A DNA stretch of 64,000 nucleotides from Leptothrix discophora. GTDB lineage: Bacteria; Pseudomonadota; Gammaproteobacteria; Burkholderiales; Burkholderiaceae_C. The notes beneath the pieces are model-generated. The model had not been told where the DNA came from. It made no database searches and saw only the letters and a list, made by a program, of their open reading frames with translations. Position numbers and translations under genes: made by a program. Below, piece by piece: positions 35,590 through 44,030 of this stretch. Location of the stretch: contig NZ_JAUZEE010000001.1 of assembly GCF_030705305.1 (NCBI RefSeq), forward strand, positions 682,001 through 746,000, given 5' to 3'. Positions within the stretch are counted from its first letter, which is position 1. Each line of letters starts with the position of its first letter.

Positions 35590-36588
35590 TCAACCGCCGC
35601 TGCCGCCGCGCGCCAGCCCGAGCCGTTCGACCGTGCGCTTCTCGGCCGCATAGGCCTCGCGCATCGCGCGGCCGTAGTCGTCCGGCCCGAGGTAGTCGAC
35701 CGACTGGTCGTACTTGGCCAGCTCGGCCACATGGACCGGGTCGTTCAAGGCGGCCTTGAAGGCGTCGTGCAGGACCTGCACGACCTCGGCGGGCATGCCG
35801 CGCGGACCGACCAGGCCGTAGGGCGAGGTCGCGACCACGCCGTGGCCCAGTTCCTTGAGCGTGGGCACCTGCGGCCAGCGCTGGGTGCGGTGCTGGCCGA
35901 AGGTCGCCAGCAGGCGCAGCTTGCCGCTGTCGACATAGGGCGCGAAGCCGTTCGAGTTGACGCCCACCATGACCTGGCCGGACGAGACCGCGAGCATCTG
36001 CTCGGCCGTGCCCTTGTAGGGCACATGCGTGTAGCTGAGGTTGCGGCGGCCGAACAGGTCGTCCATCACCACATGCGGCGTGGTGCCGACACCGTTGGTG
36101 GCGATCGTCAGCTCGCCGGGCCGGTTGCGCGCCCAGGCGAACAGGTCGTCGACGCTGCGCAGGTCGCTGCCGGCGGGCACGACGATGCCGAAGGTCACGC
36201 CGGTCAGCTGCAGGATGGGCGTGGTGTCGCGGATCGGGTCCCACAGCACCTTCTGCACATGCGGCGCGCGCAGCACCGGCTGGGGCAGCTGGGAGATGGT
36301 GTAGCCGTCCGGCGCGGCCTGCTGCAGCACCGGCATGGCCAGCGTGCCGCCGGCGCCGGAGCGGTTCTCGACGATCACGCGCTGGCCCAGCTTCTGGCCG
36401 GCCAGTTCGGCCAGCAGGCGCATCGTCAGGTCGGTCGCGCCACCGGCGGGCCAGGGCACCCACAGGCTGACGGGGCGCTGCGGGAAACGCCCGCCCTGCG
36501 CAAGGCTGGCGATCGGCATGGCGGCGGCCGAGCCGGCGCTGCAGGAGGCCAGCCAGGCCAGCAGGCGGCGGCGGTGGATCAATGCCAT
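35590..36588 (-). CDS. Bug-family (TctC-like) periplasmic solute-binding protein
   Basis: 332 residues. Signal peptide with LLAWLASCSAGSAAAMPIASLAQG. Bug family blocks: PVSLWVPWPAGGATDLTMRL, IVENRSGAGGTLA, PDGYTI, YTHVPYKGTAEQM and PYGLVGPRGMP. These proteins bind carboxylates or other small organics and often lack a cognate transporter, as here. Its ATG overlaps the preceding lipoprotein gene by 10 bases, so it appears to be the last gene of the long quinoprotein-associated operon rather than an independent unit. Confidence 0.9.
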   Translation of the reverse strand: MALIHRRRLLAWLASCSAGSAAAMPIASLAQGGRFPQRPVSLWVPWPAGGATDLTMRLLAELAGQKLGQRVIVENRSGAGGTLAMPVLQQAAPDGYTISQLPQPVLRAPHVQKVLWDPIRDTTPILQLTGVTFGIVVPAGSDLRSVDDLFAWARNRPGELTIATNGVGTTPHVVMDDLFGRRNLSYTHVPYKGTAEQMLAVSSGQVMVGVNSNGFAPYVDSGKLRLLATFGQHRTQRWPQVPTLKELGHGVVATSPYGLVGPRGMPAEVVQVLHDAFKAALNDPVHVAELAKYDQSVDYLGPDDYGRAMREAYAAEKRTVERLGLARGGSGG

Positions 36589-37358
36589 TCGTTCAGCTCC
36601 AGGGTCTGCTTGCCGCCGACCAGGAAGGTCGAGTTGGCCGGCTCCTCGCGCACCACGCGCACCAGGCCCGGTCCGGGGCAATACCACTCGGTGGTGGTCA
36701 TCGGCAGGTCTCGCCAGCCCTGCACCGGGTCGGCGAACAGGCGCATCTGCGCGGTTCCCCTGACCTCGACGCACTGGCCGAAACGGCCGGCCGGGCTGTC
36801 CACGGTCTGCCCGACCGCCGCGATGGTGTAGGTCATCAGGACCGGCGCATGGCTGTGCCGGATCTCGGGCGGGAATTCCTGCCGCCGGCGCAGCAGGTAG
36901 GCGGTCGTGCTGGCCTGCCATTGCGTGCCGACCGCCAGCGGCTGGCGCAGCACGTAACGCGGGGCCGGATCGGCGACCGGATCGGGCTGGGTGTCGTTCT
37001 TGCTCGCGACGCGGAAGATGCCGCTGTCGTCGCTGCGCAGCCAGTAGTCGACGCCCGAATCGCTGCGGCGATGCCAGGCCCGGCCGATGCCTGGCAGGTC
37101 GTCCTGGCCGAGGCTGCCGATCACCAGCTCGTCGCGCTCGATGGTGTTGTTCTCCCACTCGCTGGTCTGCTGGTAGACCCAGCGGTGGCCGGCCTCGAGC
37201 GGGAACAGTGGCAGCGTCGCGCCGCTTGGTCCGCAGCCGGCCAGCATGAAGACCGCCACGATGGCCCCACCCAGCAGCGCGGCCAGCATCGTGCGCCGCA
37301 GCGGCGCGGCCAGGCCGCGGCGACGGGACGATCCAGCGCTTCGCATCGGCAGGCTCAT
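36579..37358 (-). CDS. Lipoprotein of unknown function in the quinoprotein ABC/TolQR operon
   Basis: 259 residues. Membrane segment MLAALLGGAIVAVFMLAGC ends in a lipobox with the acylated Cys near residue 42. The mature part is beta-rich (PLEAGHRWVYQQTSEWENN, GVDYWLRSDDSGIFRVAS, VGTQWQASTTAYLLRRR, TTTEWYCPGPGLVRVV). This pattern resembles outer-membrane-anchored beta-sandwich lipoproteins, but no family is named. It is 1 base after the small membrane protein gene and overlaps the Bug gene, so co-translation is likely. It may be the outer-membrane end of the complex formed by the TolQ/TolR-like pair; that is inference. Confidence 0.8.
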   Translation of the reverse strand: MSLPMRSAGSSRRRGLAAPLRRTMLAALLGGAIVAVFMLAGCGPSGATLPLFPLEAGHRWVYQQTSEWENNTIERDELVIGSLGQDDLPGIGRAWHRRSDSGVDYWLRSDDSGIFRVASKNDTQPDPVADPAPRYVLRQPLAVGTQWQASTTAYLLRRRQEFPPEIRHSHAPVLMTYTIAAVGQTVDSPAGRFGQCVEVRGTAQMRLFADPVQGWRDLPMTTTEWYCPGPGLVRVVREEPANSTFLVGGKQTLELNEWH

Positions 37359-37359
37359 C

Positions 37360-37854
37360 TCACTTCTCCGGCAGCTGGGGCGCGGGAAGGTCGCGGATCT
37401 TCACGACCTGCTCGTCGCTGCCCGGCCGCAGCCAGTTCAGACCTTTCTTGCCGGCCTTGGGTTCGGCCTGGCCCATCTGCGTGACGCCCTGACGCGACTT
37501 CTTGATGCCCTCGTTGAGCAGCGCATGCAGGTCCTTGGCATAGGGCAGCTGGTAGCCACGCGGCTGGCGCACCGGCTTGCCGTCCTGCAGCGCCTGGACC
37601 CAGATGAAGAGCGCACCGGGGCCCTTGTTCGTCGGCTCCTCGATGACGGCGGCCAGCAGCACGAAGCGCTCGGGCAGCGCGTCGGTGGTGGGCCAGCCGG
37701 CCAGGTCGTGGACCACGCCGTCGGCCCAGAAGTAGAAGATCGCCGCGCCGGTCACCAGCAGGCCCTTGAGCCAGCCCGGCCAGCGCGACCACAGCAGGGC
37801 CAGGACGGTCAGGGCCGCCAGCACGATGAAGGTGAGGGTCAGGGCGAGGGTCAT
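37360..37854 (-). CDS. Small two-helix membrane protein of unknown function
   Basis: 164 residues from ATG 37854. Two hydrophobic helices at about 1-20 (LALTLTFIVLAALTVLALLW) and 28-48 (LKGLLVTGAAIFYFWADGVV). A soluble tail follows: ERFVLLAAVIEEP, FIWVQALQDGKPVRQPRGYQ, Lys/Gln-rich GIKKSRQGVTQMGQAEPKAG, ending DLPAPQLPEK. No family recognised. It lies 55 bases after the TolR-like gene and 1 base before the lipoprotein gene, so it is probably an accessory membrane subunit of the same machine. Confidence 0.75.
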   Translation of the reverse strand: MTLALTLTFIVLAALTVLALLWSRWPGWLKGLLVTGAAIFYFWADGVVHDLAGWPTTDALPERFVLLAAVIEEPTNKGPGALFIWVQALQDGKPVRQPRGYQLPYAKDLHALLNEGIKKSRQGVTQMGQAEPKAGKKGLNWLRPGSDEQVVKIRDLPAPQLPEK

Positions 37855-37909
37855 GCGTGTCTCGGGATCGTTCTGCTTGTCGGGAAGGTCCGGCGTCGGT
37901 CGGCCGGAC

Positions 37910-38524
37910 TCAGAGCCGCTGCACCAGCGACTTGGGCAGCGTGTTGATGTTCGTGACCGCGCCATCGGTCAGCAGCGTGAAGCGGGCGGCCGTGCCCTCG
38001 TCGCCCTTGCGGGCCAGTGGCAGCGAGCCGTAGTACACGACCTCGGCGCGCGGGTTGACCTTGACGATGCTGACCGTCACCTCGACCGGCTGGCCGTCCT
38101 TGCTGTCGTAGTAGTGGGCGTTGACGGTGTACTCGCCGGGGGCAATGCCGCGCAGCGTCACCACCTCCTGGTTCAGCGGGTTCACGACCTGCCGGCCGTT
38201 GACGACGATGCTGTCGTTGGCCACGCCCCGGTCGTCGCGGTCCAGGTGCATCAGGCCGGCCTCGCGGGCCCGGAACCAGACGAGGTTCCCGCCCGGGTCC
38301 TGCACCCAGGTGTCGATGTCGTTGGGGTTCATGTCTGGCCAGGACACGGTGATGATGTATTCGGCCTTGGCCGGGATGTCGCCGGCCTTGAGCGCCTTCG
38401 GGTTCATCGCCAGCAGCGCGATCAGGAAGCAGAAGACGAAGGCGATCAGCATGTTGAACAACATGTCGTAGAACGGATCGACCTCGGCCTCCCGGCCGCT
38501 GCGGGCGCGTCTGGAACGGGCCAT
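37910..38524 (-). CDS. ExbD/TolR-like protein with a periplasmic beta-sandwich (DUF2135-like) domain
   Basis: 204 residues. A basic N-terminus precedes one membrane helix, DPFYDMLFNMLIAFVFCFLI. Asp20 occupies the place of the ion-translocating Asp in ExbD, TolR and MotB. The rest is periplasmic and unlike TolR: NDIDTWVQDPGGNLVWF, GLMHLDRDDRG, NQEVVTLRGIAPGEYTVNAHYY. These segments look like the D-x-D...D-P-x-G...E-x-V-T sandwich of DUF2135/YfaP proteins. The gene starts 3 bases after the TolQ-like gene. The pair would form a proton-driven stator with a ligand-binding head. Domain assignment is by eye. Confidence 0.75.
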   Translation of the reverse strand: MARSRRARSGREAEVDPFYDMLFNMLIAFVFCFLIALLAMNPKALKAGDIPAKAEYIITVSWPDMNPNDIDTWVQDPGGNLVWFRAREAGLMHLDRDDRGVANDSIVVNGRQVVNPLNQEVVTLRGIAPGEYTVNAHYYDSKDGQPVEVTVSIVKVNPRAEVVYYGSLPLARKGDEGTAARFTLLTDGAVTNINTLPKSLVQRL

Positions 38525-38527
38525 CGA

Positions 38528-39232
38528 TCAGGCCCCGTCGATGCGGCGCGCCAGCCGCAGGCCGTGGCGCTGGCAATCGGCCACCAGCGTGTCGGCGTAG
38601 CGGTCCAGGCGCGTGAGCTGCAGGCCCAGCAGGATGTTGCCGACCAGGCCGACCATGGTCGTCAGCAGCGCGATGCCCAGGCCCGAGGTCAGCGTGCGCA
38701 GCAGGTCCTGCGTCTGGTTCGGGTCGAAGCTCTGCAGCTGGCCGATCTGGATGGCCAGGATCGAGAAACCGATCACCTTGCCCAGCAGGCCCAGCTTGAG
38801 CTGGATGGCATTGACCCACCAGGCCGTGTGGTGCGGGCCCTGCGCCTGTTCGAGCAGCAGGTCCAGCGGGGCATCCGCATCGCGCGGCGAGGCCGCCAGC
38901 GCCGCCCAGTAGGACGCCGCCCAGCCGTCGACATCGTGCGCGGCATGACCGGCGACGGGCCGACGCAGGGCGTCGTCCATCAACCGGCGCTGGCGTTGCA
39001 GCTCGCGCGAGCGGGCCCCGCACCACAGCGTCGCCGTCGCGAAGACCACGAGGATCACCAGCGTCAACCCGGTCGGATCCGAGCGCAGCAGCAGGCCCCA
39101 GACCCCGCGCACGCCCAGCAGCCAGGTCGCGAACACCAGCAGGCCGCCGAGCGTCAGCCATTCCAGCCAGATCGGCTCGATGGCGGGGGCGCCGTCCTTT
39201 GGCGCGCGGCGCATGAATGGCAGGGTCTTCAT
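38528..39232 (-). CDS. MotA/TolQ/ExbB-like proton channel protein
   Basis: 234 residues. Hydrophobic segments at about 24-50 and 56-72, a cytoplasmic stretch with basic/heptad character (RSRELQRQRRLMDDALRR), then two long helices (AIQLKLGLLGKVIGFSILAI and SGLGIALLTTMVGLVGNILL). The last helix pair matches the TolQ/ExbB core, including the small-residue G-x-x-x-A-L-x-T-T-x-x-G-L-x-x-x-I pattern. It is directly followed by a TolR-like gene and directly preceded (1 base) by the ABC permease. The two motor genes are thus embedded in the quinoprotein-associated ABC operon. Confidence 0.8.
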   Translation of the reverse strand: MKTLPFMRRAPKDGAPAIEPIWLEWLTLGGLLVFATWLLGVRGVWGLLLRSDPTGLTLVILVVFATATLWCGARSRELQRQRRLMDDALRRPVAGHAAHDVDGWAASYWAALAASPRDADAPLDLLLEQAQGPHHTAWWVNAIQLKLGLLGKVIGFSILAIQIGQLQSFDPNQTQDLLRTLTSGLGIALLTTMVGLVGNILLGLQLTRLDRYADTLVADCQRHGLRLARRIDGA

Positions 39233-39233
39233 G

Positions 39234-40076
39234 TCAGCCCCGCTTCGTCAGGGCGCCGAATCCGCGTTGCGGGTCGTATCCCCAGGCGGCGATGCCGAAG
39301 CACAGGGCGAGCGTGCCCAGCACGATCCACGGCGACAGGCCCGGGTCCTTGTCGTAGAGCGCGTAGCGCAGCCACTCGACCGCATGCGTGAAGGGGTTGA
39401 AGCGGGCGATCTGGTAGACCCAGGTCGCACCGGACTCCTCCAGCTTCCACAGCGGGTAGAGCGCGGTCGACATGAAGTACATCGGGAAGATGACGAAGTT
39501 CATCGTGCCGGCGAAGTTCTCCAGCTGCTTGATGTGCACGCTCAGCAGCAGGCCCAGCGCGCCCAGCATCAGCGCGGCGCTGATCGCCGCGACGATGACA
39601 TGCGGCGTCTGCGGCCCCCAGACCGGCAGCTCGGTGCCCAGCAGCCAGGCGATGAGGACGAAGGCACCGGCCTGGATCAGCGACAGCACGGCCGTCGCCA
39701 CCAGCTTGGACAGCAGGATCCAGGTGCGCGGCAGCGGCGCGGTCAGCAGCAGGCGCATCAGGCCCATCTCGCGGTCGTAGACCATCGCCAGGCTGGACTG
39801 CATGCCGTTGAACAGCAGCACCATGCCGATCAGGCCCGGCGCGATGTAGACGTCGTAGGGGATGTAGGTGTCGTAGGGCTCGGCAATCGCCACGCCGAAG
39901 ACGTTGCGGAAGCCGGCCGCGAAGACCGCCAGCCACAGCAGCGGACGCACCAGCGCCGAAACCAGGCGGCCGGTCTGGCGCAGGAACTTGGCGAGTTCGC
40001 GCGCGACGATGGCCCACATCGCCTGCAGCGCGTGCGGCAGGCCGGTGCGCGCGGCGTGTTCGTTCGGAGCGCTCAT
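39234..40076 (-). CDS. ABC transporter permease of the PQQ-alcohol dehydrogenase system
   Basis: 280 residues from ATG 40076, whose ATGA overlaps the stop of the binding-protein gene. ABC-2 type permease with six helices: LARP-like VSALVRPLLWLAVFAAGF, MVLLFNGMQSSLAMVYDREMG, LLTAPLPRTWILLSKLVA and MNFVIFPMYFMSTALYPLW. It corresponds to the PedC-type permease of the phenylethanol/PQQ cluster of pseudomonads. ABC-2 permeases are usually exporters, while the adjacent binding-protein homologue is of importer type; the direction and substrate are unresolved. Confidence 0.88.
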   Translation of the reverse strand: MSAPNEHAARTGLPHALQAMWAIVARELAKFLRQTGRLVSALVRPLLWLAVFAAGFRNVFGVAIAEPYDTYIPYDVYIAPGLIGMVLLFNGMQSSLAMVYDREMGLMRLLLTAPLPRTWILLSKLVATAVLSLIQAGAFVLIAWLLGTELPVWGPQTPHVIVAAISAALMLGALGLLLSVHIKQLENFAGTMNFVIFPMYFMSTALYPLWKLEESGATWVYQIARFNPFTHAVEWLRYALYDKDPGLSPWIVLGTLALCFGIAAWGYDPQRGFGALTKRG

Positions 40077-41251
40077 CCGCGTGCCTTGCAGAGTTTCTCG
40101 GGCGCGTCGCCGCCGAGCGTGTCGAGCTTGTTCTTCGGATGCAGGATGCCCTCGGGCGGGGCGATGGCGACGACGCCCTGGCCGTCGGTCATCAGCATCG
40201 TCTGGCGCATCTGGCCGTCCCATGGGCGGAAGCCCATCGTGACGCCCTTGGAGCCGTCCAGCTCCAGTCCGGCAAAGGCCTTGTGAACGGCGGCGGCCGG
40301 GCCCTTCGGCGCCTCGATCGCCGCCGCGGCGACGGCCTTGCCGGCCATCCAGGCCGACCATTCATGGCCGCCCATCGGCCGCTTGGCGTCGCGGGTGAAG
40401 CGGCGCGAGACCTGCGGCGCGCCGTAACGATCGTACTGCGCATGCCAGGCCACCGCTGTCAGGCCGGCATCGCCGACCACCGGACGCGGCTGCACCGTGC
40501 GGTACGGCAGGCTGCGGGCGAACTCGCCGTCGCTGTCGACCACCCAGACCACGTCGTAGCTGCCCTGCGTCAGCAGCGCCGGGTTGGCCAGGTCGCGCTC
40601 GCGCGGGTCGCCGGAGAGCTTGAAGGGCTTGCTGCCGGCCAGCTTGAGGCCGTAGCGCTTGATCGCCGCCTGCGCCACCGCGCTGCGCTGCGCATCGGTG
40701 GGGCTCGGGCCGGTGAGCACCAGCACGTTCATCCACTTCTGCGCCACCAGCGTCTGCGCGAGCGCGTCGGCGCGCATGCGGTCGCTCGGCAGCGTGTGGA
40801 ACAGGCGGGCACGGCAGTCCTTCTCGCGCAGCGCGTCGCTGGGCTCGCCAACGTTGATGACCGGCACCTTGACCGCGTCGGCCACCGCCAGCGTCGCGGC
40901 CGGCGGCAGGTCGGTCAGCACGAAGGTCGCGCCGCCCTTCTCGGCCTTCTCGGCGGCCGCTCGGGCGGCCTCGGGCGTGGCGGCGACGTTGACGACCTCG
41001 AAGGCCACCGACGCGCCGGCCGCGTCCAGTTCCATGCCGGCTTCCTTCAGCGCCACCCGGATGCCGTCCGCCGCTGGCCCGCCGGTGTGGCCCAGGTAGG
41101 CCCGCTCGACCCGGTTGCGGTCCAGCCGCGGATCGTCCTCGGGCGCGATCAGCACCGCCTTGAAGGCGGCCGCCTGGACGGAACCCGCGAGCAGCAGCAG
41201 CAGCAGGCCAGCCAGTCCGACACCGCGCCGTGAATCGTGCGACACGCTCAT
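40073..41251 (-). CDS. Periplasmic binding protein of the PQQ-alcohol dehydrogenase-associated ABC system
   Basis: 392 residues. Signal peptide GLAGLLLLLLAGSVQAAAF. A type-I periplasmic binding fold follows: AVLIAPEDDPRLDRNRVERAYLG, GATFVLTDLPPAATLA, NVGEPSDALREKDC, MNVLVLTGPSPTDAQR and YDVVWVVDSDGEFARSLPY. C-terminal segment KLDTLGGDAPEKLCKA. It matches the family of substrate-binding-like proteins always near PQQ dehydrogenases. Ten bases after the beta-propeller gene. Ligand unknown. Confidence 0.88.
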   Translation of the reverse strand: MSVSHDSRRGVGLAGLLLLLLAGSVQAAAFKAVLIAPEDDPRLDRNRVERAYLGHTGGPAADGIRVALKEAGMELDAAGASVAFEVVNVAATPEAARAAAEKAEKGGATFVLTDLPPAATLAVADAVKVPVINVGEPSDALREKDCRARLFHTLPSDRMRADALAQTLVAQKWMNVLVLTGPSPTDAQRSAVAQAAIKRYGLKLAGSKPFKLSGDPRERDLANPALLTQGSYDVVWVVDSDGEFARSLPYRTVQPRPVVGDAGLTAVAWHAQYDRYGAPQVSRRFTRDAKRPMGGHEWSAWMAGKAVAAAAIEAPKGPAAAVHKAFAGLELDGSKGVTMGFRPWDGQMRQTMLMTDGQGVVAIAPPEGILHPKNKLDTLGGDAPEKLCKARG

Positions 41252-41261
41252 GCCCTGGCCC

Positions 41262-42251
41262 TCACTCGACCACCAGCACGCCGTAGGGCACGCGGCCGAC
41301 CGGGACGGTCTTGAGTGCCTTGGCCGCCGGCACGTCGACGATGGTCAGGTCGTCGGACATGCCATTGACCACGTAGAGGCGGTCCTGCGCCTTGTTCAGG
41401 CCCAGGCCCCAGGCCCGCTTGCCGGCCAGCACCAGGTCGGTGACCTTGCGCTCGGCCACGTCGACGAAGGCGACGTGGTTGGCACGGCCCAGCGCCACAT
41501 AGGCGCGCTTGCCATCGGCGCTCATCTCGATGCCGACCGGCGTGATGTCGCTGGCGCGGGCGCCCTTGACCTCGAACTTCAGCGTGCCGACGACCTCGAG
41601 CTTGCGGGTGTCGATGATGCTGACGCTGGCGCCCAGCTCGTTCGTGACCCACAGCTGCGCGCCGTCCGGCGTCTGCGCGAAGCGGCGCGGCCGCTTGCCG
41701 ACCTTGATGTTCTTGATGACCTTCTGCGTCGCGGTGTCGATCACGTGGACCAGGCTGGCGACCTCCGACGTCACGTAGACCTGCTTGCCGTCCGGGCTGA
41801 CCTTGACGCCCTCGGGTTCCTTGCCGACCTCGACCTGTTTCTGCTTGCCGCTGGCGAGGTCGATGATGGTCAGCGCACCGTCTTCCTCGCTGGAGACGTA
41901 CAAGGTCTTGCCGTCCGGCGACAGGTCGAAGGCTTCCGGGTCCTCGCCCAACGACACCTTGCGGACCGATTGGCGGGTGGCCAGGTCGATCACGTCGGCG
42001 ACGCCGGAGTCCCCGCAGGCGGCCATCAGTTGCTTGCCGTCGGGCGTCAGGCGCATGTGGCGCGGCCGCTTGCAGGTCGCCACGGTGCCCACCACCGCCT
42101 GCGTCTTCAGGTCGAGGATGGTCAGCGTGTTGTCCTTCTCGCTGGACACGTAGGCCACGCCCTGCGCCTGCGCGCCGGCGGACAGGCTGGCGAGCATCGC
42201 CAGCAGGCAGGCACCGGCGAGGCGGTGCTGCTTCAGGTGGGTGAGGTCCAT
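41262..42251 (-). CDS. YVTN beta-propeller protein associated with PQQ-dependent catabolism
   Basis: 329 residues. Signal peptide GACLLAMLASLSAGAQAQG. Seven blades with the YVTN-type repeat: VAYVSSEKDNTLTILD, RHMRLTPDGKQLMAACGDSG, PDGKTLYVSSEEDGALTIIDL, SPDGKQVYVTSEVAS and so on to GRVPYGVLVVE. This family occurs only near quinoprotein alcohol dehydrogenases. It lies in the periplasm and may scaffold or bind partner proteins; no catalytic residues are evident. It is 66 bases after the ATPase gene. Confidence 0.9.
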   Translation of the reverse strand: MDLTHLKQHRLAGACLLAMLASLSAGAQAQGVAYVSSEKDNTLTILDLKTQAVVGTVATCKRPRHMRLTPDGKQLMAACGDSGVADVIDLATRQSVRKVSLGEDPEAFDLSPDGKTLYVSSEEDGALTIIDLASGKQKQVEVGKEPEGVKVSPDGKQVYVTSEVASLVHVIDTATQKVIKNIKVGKRPRRFAQTPDGAQLWVTNELGASVSIIDTRKLEVVGTLKFEVKGARASDITPVGIEMSADGKRAYVALGRANHVAFVDVAERKVTDLVLAGKRAWGLGLNKAQDRLYVVNGMSDDLTIVDVPAAKALKTVPVGRVPYGVLVVE

Positions 42252-42317
42252 GGTCGTCTCCTTCGTTGTGGAACCGGCCGCACGTCGAGGGGCGGTCCGG
42301 ATGGGAACGTCGATCCG

Positions 42318-43058
42318 TCAGCTGGTCGCGTGGATGAAGGCCTCCTCCAGCCGCGAACCACCCAGGGCGGCCGCGACCTCAGCCGGGCTGCCGTCGGCCA
42401 GCAGCTTGCCCTTGTGCAGCACCACCACGCGGTCGGCGGCTTCGGCCTCCTCGACCAGGTGGGTGGCCCACAGCACAGCGCTGCCGCGTGCGGCCACGTC
42501 GGCCTGGATGGCGGCCAGCAGGTCACGGCGCGACTTCGGGTCCAGGCCGACGGTGGGCTCGTCCATCAGCACCAGCGCCGGCCGGTGCAGCAGCGCGCGC
42601 ACCAACTCGACCTTGCGGCGGTTGCCGCCGGACAGCTCGCGCACGGTGCGGCCGAGTTCGCCGCCCAGGCCCATCGCGGCGCTGCCCAGCGCGATGCGCT
42701 CGGTGGCGACGCCGCGCGGCAGGCCGTGCAGGTCGGCGTGGAAACGCAGGTTGCGCTCGACCGACAGGTCCAGGTCCAGCGACATCTGCTGGAACACCAC
42801 GCCGATGTGGCGCAGCGCCGCCGAGGGCGACTGGCGCACCGCGATGCCGGCCACGTCGACCTCGCCGGCATCGGCGGCGAACAGGCCGGTCAGCACCTGG
42901 AACAGGGTCGACTTGCCGGCGCCATTCGGACCCAGCAGGGCGACGCGCTGGCCAGGCGGGATGCTCAGGCTCAGGCCATCGAGCGCAACCCGCTCGCCGT
43001 AGCGCTTGACCAGGCGGTCGACGCGCAGGATCGGCGCGCCGGACGGTGGGGATGCCAT
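42318..43058 (-). CDS. ABC transporter ATP-binding protein of the PQQ-alcohol dehydrogenase system
   Basis: 246 residues. Walker A GPNGAGKST near residue 43, Q-loop VVFQQMSLDLDL, signature LSGGNRRKVEL, Walker B LVLMDEPTVGLD, switch His WATHLVEEAE. The degenerate GGNRRK signature and sequence VGLDPKSRRDLL fit drug/ABC-2-type ATPases and the ped-cluster ATPase. Its start overlaps the stop of the PqqB-like gene by one base (TGATG), so the two are coupled. Confidence 0.9.
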   Translation of the reverse strand: MASPPSGAPILRVDRLVKRYGERVALDGLSLSIPPGQRVALLGPNGAGKSTLFQVLTGLFAADAGEVDVAGIAVRQSPSAALRHIGVVFQQMSLDLDLSVERNLRFHADLHGLPRGVATERIALGSAAMGLGGELGRTVRELSGGNRRKVELVRALLHRPALVLMDEPTVGLDPKSRRDLLAAIQADVAARGSAVLWATHLVEEAEAADRVVVLHKGKLLADGSPAEVAAALGGSRLEEAFIHATS

Positions 43059-43915
43059 CAGAGTTCAACCTCCATGCGGTCCGCCGCGGGCTCCAGGCCC
43101 CAGCGGGCGATCAGCTGGTCTCGCACCGGCGCTTGGGCGTCGTCGGCCGATTCGAGCAGCAGCCGCCGACGCGCCCGCGCACCTTCCAGCGCGCTCCAGG
43201 GCTCGTTGGCGGCGTCGGGTGTCCAGTGCGGCGCGGCGACCGGCTCATGCGCCAGCACCGCCGGGCTGCCGCCCAGCAGGACGCAGTCGGCCTCGCGCAT
43301 CCACTCGCCGGCCATCGCGCCGACACCGGCGACGCTGGAGGCGCAGAAGAATCGCTGGCCGGTCAGCAGGTCGCGCACGGCCAGCGCGATGGTCGAGCCG
43401 ACCTGCGGACCGCCGGCGTTGTAGCTGTGGCGCGGCAGCGGGCCGTCGGTGGCGACGGCGGTGAACTCCAGCTGCGGCTGGCCGTCGACCTGGAAGACCG
43501 CGCTGCGGCATTCGCCAGCCACCGGGATGACATGCCAGTGGACGCCACAGTAGTGCTCCAGCATCGGCAGCACCGGCAGGTTGTGGCTCAGTTCCTCGAA
43601 CACCGCCGGCGTGGCGAACAGGTGGATGGGCGCGCCGTCGCGCAGGCTCAGCAGGCCGGTCACATGGTCCATCTGCGCATCCGTCAGCACGACGGTGCGC
43701 ACGGCCGCATCGGCCAGGCCGGGGTGACGCAACAGTCGCGCGTCGGTGGCGAGCTGGTCGGCCACGGCCGGTGTCACGTTGACCAGCAGCCAGTGCCGCC
43801 CGTCGCCCGACAGGGCGGCGGCACCGGCCGTCCGGCTCGGCGGCATGTGGGCCACCTGGCTGCGCTGGGGCAGCGGCACGGCGTCCGCGCCGCCCTTGAG
43901 CACCACCAGCTTCAC
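43058..43915 (-). CDS. PqqB-like MBL-fold protein heading the quinoprotein ABC operon
   Basis: 285 residues from GTG 43915, where the protein aligns with the start of PqqB (KLVVLKGGADAVPLPQ against K-x-x-V-L-G-S-x-A-G-G-G-F-P-Q). An upstream ATG at 43954 would add 13 residues. PqqB-type blocks: RHWLLVNVTPAVADQL, VRTVVLTDAQMDHVTGLLSL, VLPMLEHYCGVHWHVIPV and GSTIALAVRDLLTGQRFF. The N-terminal W-N-C-x-C zinc-binding cysteines of true PqqB are missing (Q-R-S-Q-V-A-H instead). It is therefore a paralogue rather than clearly the PQQ-synthesis protein. No pqqA, C, D or E is in the window. Confidence 0.8.
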   Translation of the reverse strand: MKLVVLKGGADAVPLPQRSQVAHMPPSRTAGAAALSGDGRHWLLVNVTPAVADQLATDARLLRHPGLADAAVRTVVLTDAQMDHVTGLLSLRDGAPIHLFATPAVFEELSHNLPVLPMLEHYCGVHWHVIPVAGECRSAVFQVDGQPQLEFTAVATDGPLPRHSYNAGGPQVGSTIALAVRDLLTGQRFFCASSVAGVGAMAGEWMREADCVLLGGSPAVLAHEPVAAPHWTPDAANEPWSALEGARARRRLLLESADDAQAPVRDQLIARWGLEPAADRMEVEL

Positions 43916-44014
43916 GTCAGACCCCGCATCGTTGTATGTCCTCTCCTGGTTCATCGGCCGCCCCGCGAGCGGCGACCCTGCGCCGACACACGGGGCGGTG
44001 TCGGTGATGAAGTC

Positions 44015-44030
44015 AGCAAGAGACATGCCG
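44015..44030 (-). promoter_or_regulatory. Sigma-54 promoter of the pqqB-like/ABC/TolQR operon
   Basis: On the minus strand CGGCAT-N5-TTGCT: -24 GG and -12 GC are 12 bases apart, one base off consensus TGGCAC. It lies 100 bases upstream of the GTG at 43915. With it, GTGACAC elements and a TGGAAC-AGC-GTTCCA palindrome (44140-44154) make up the 43916-44294 gap. Confidence 0.6.
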
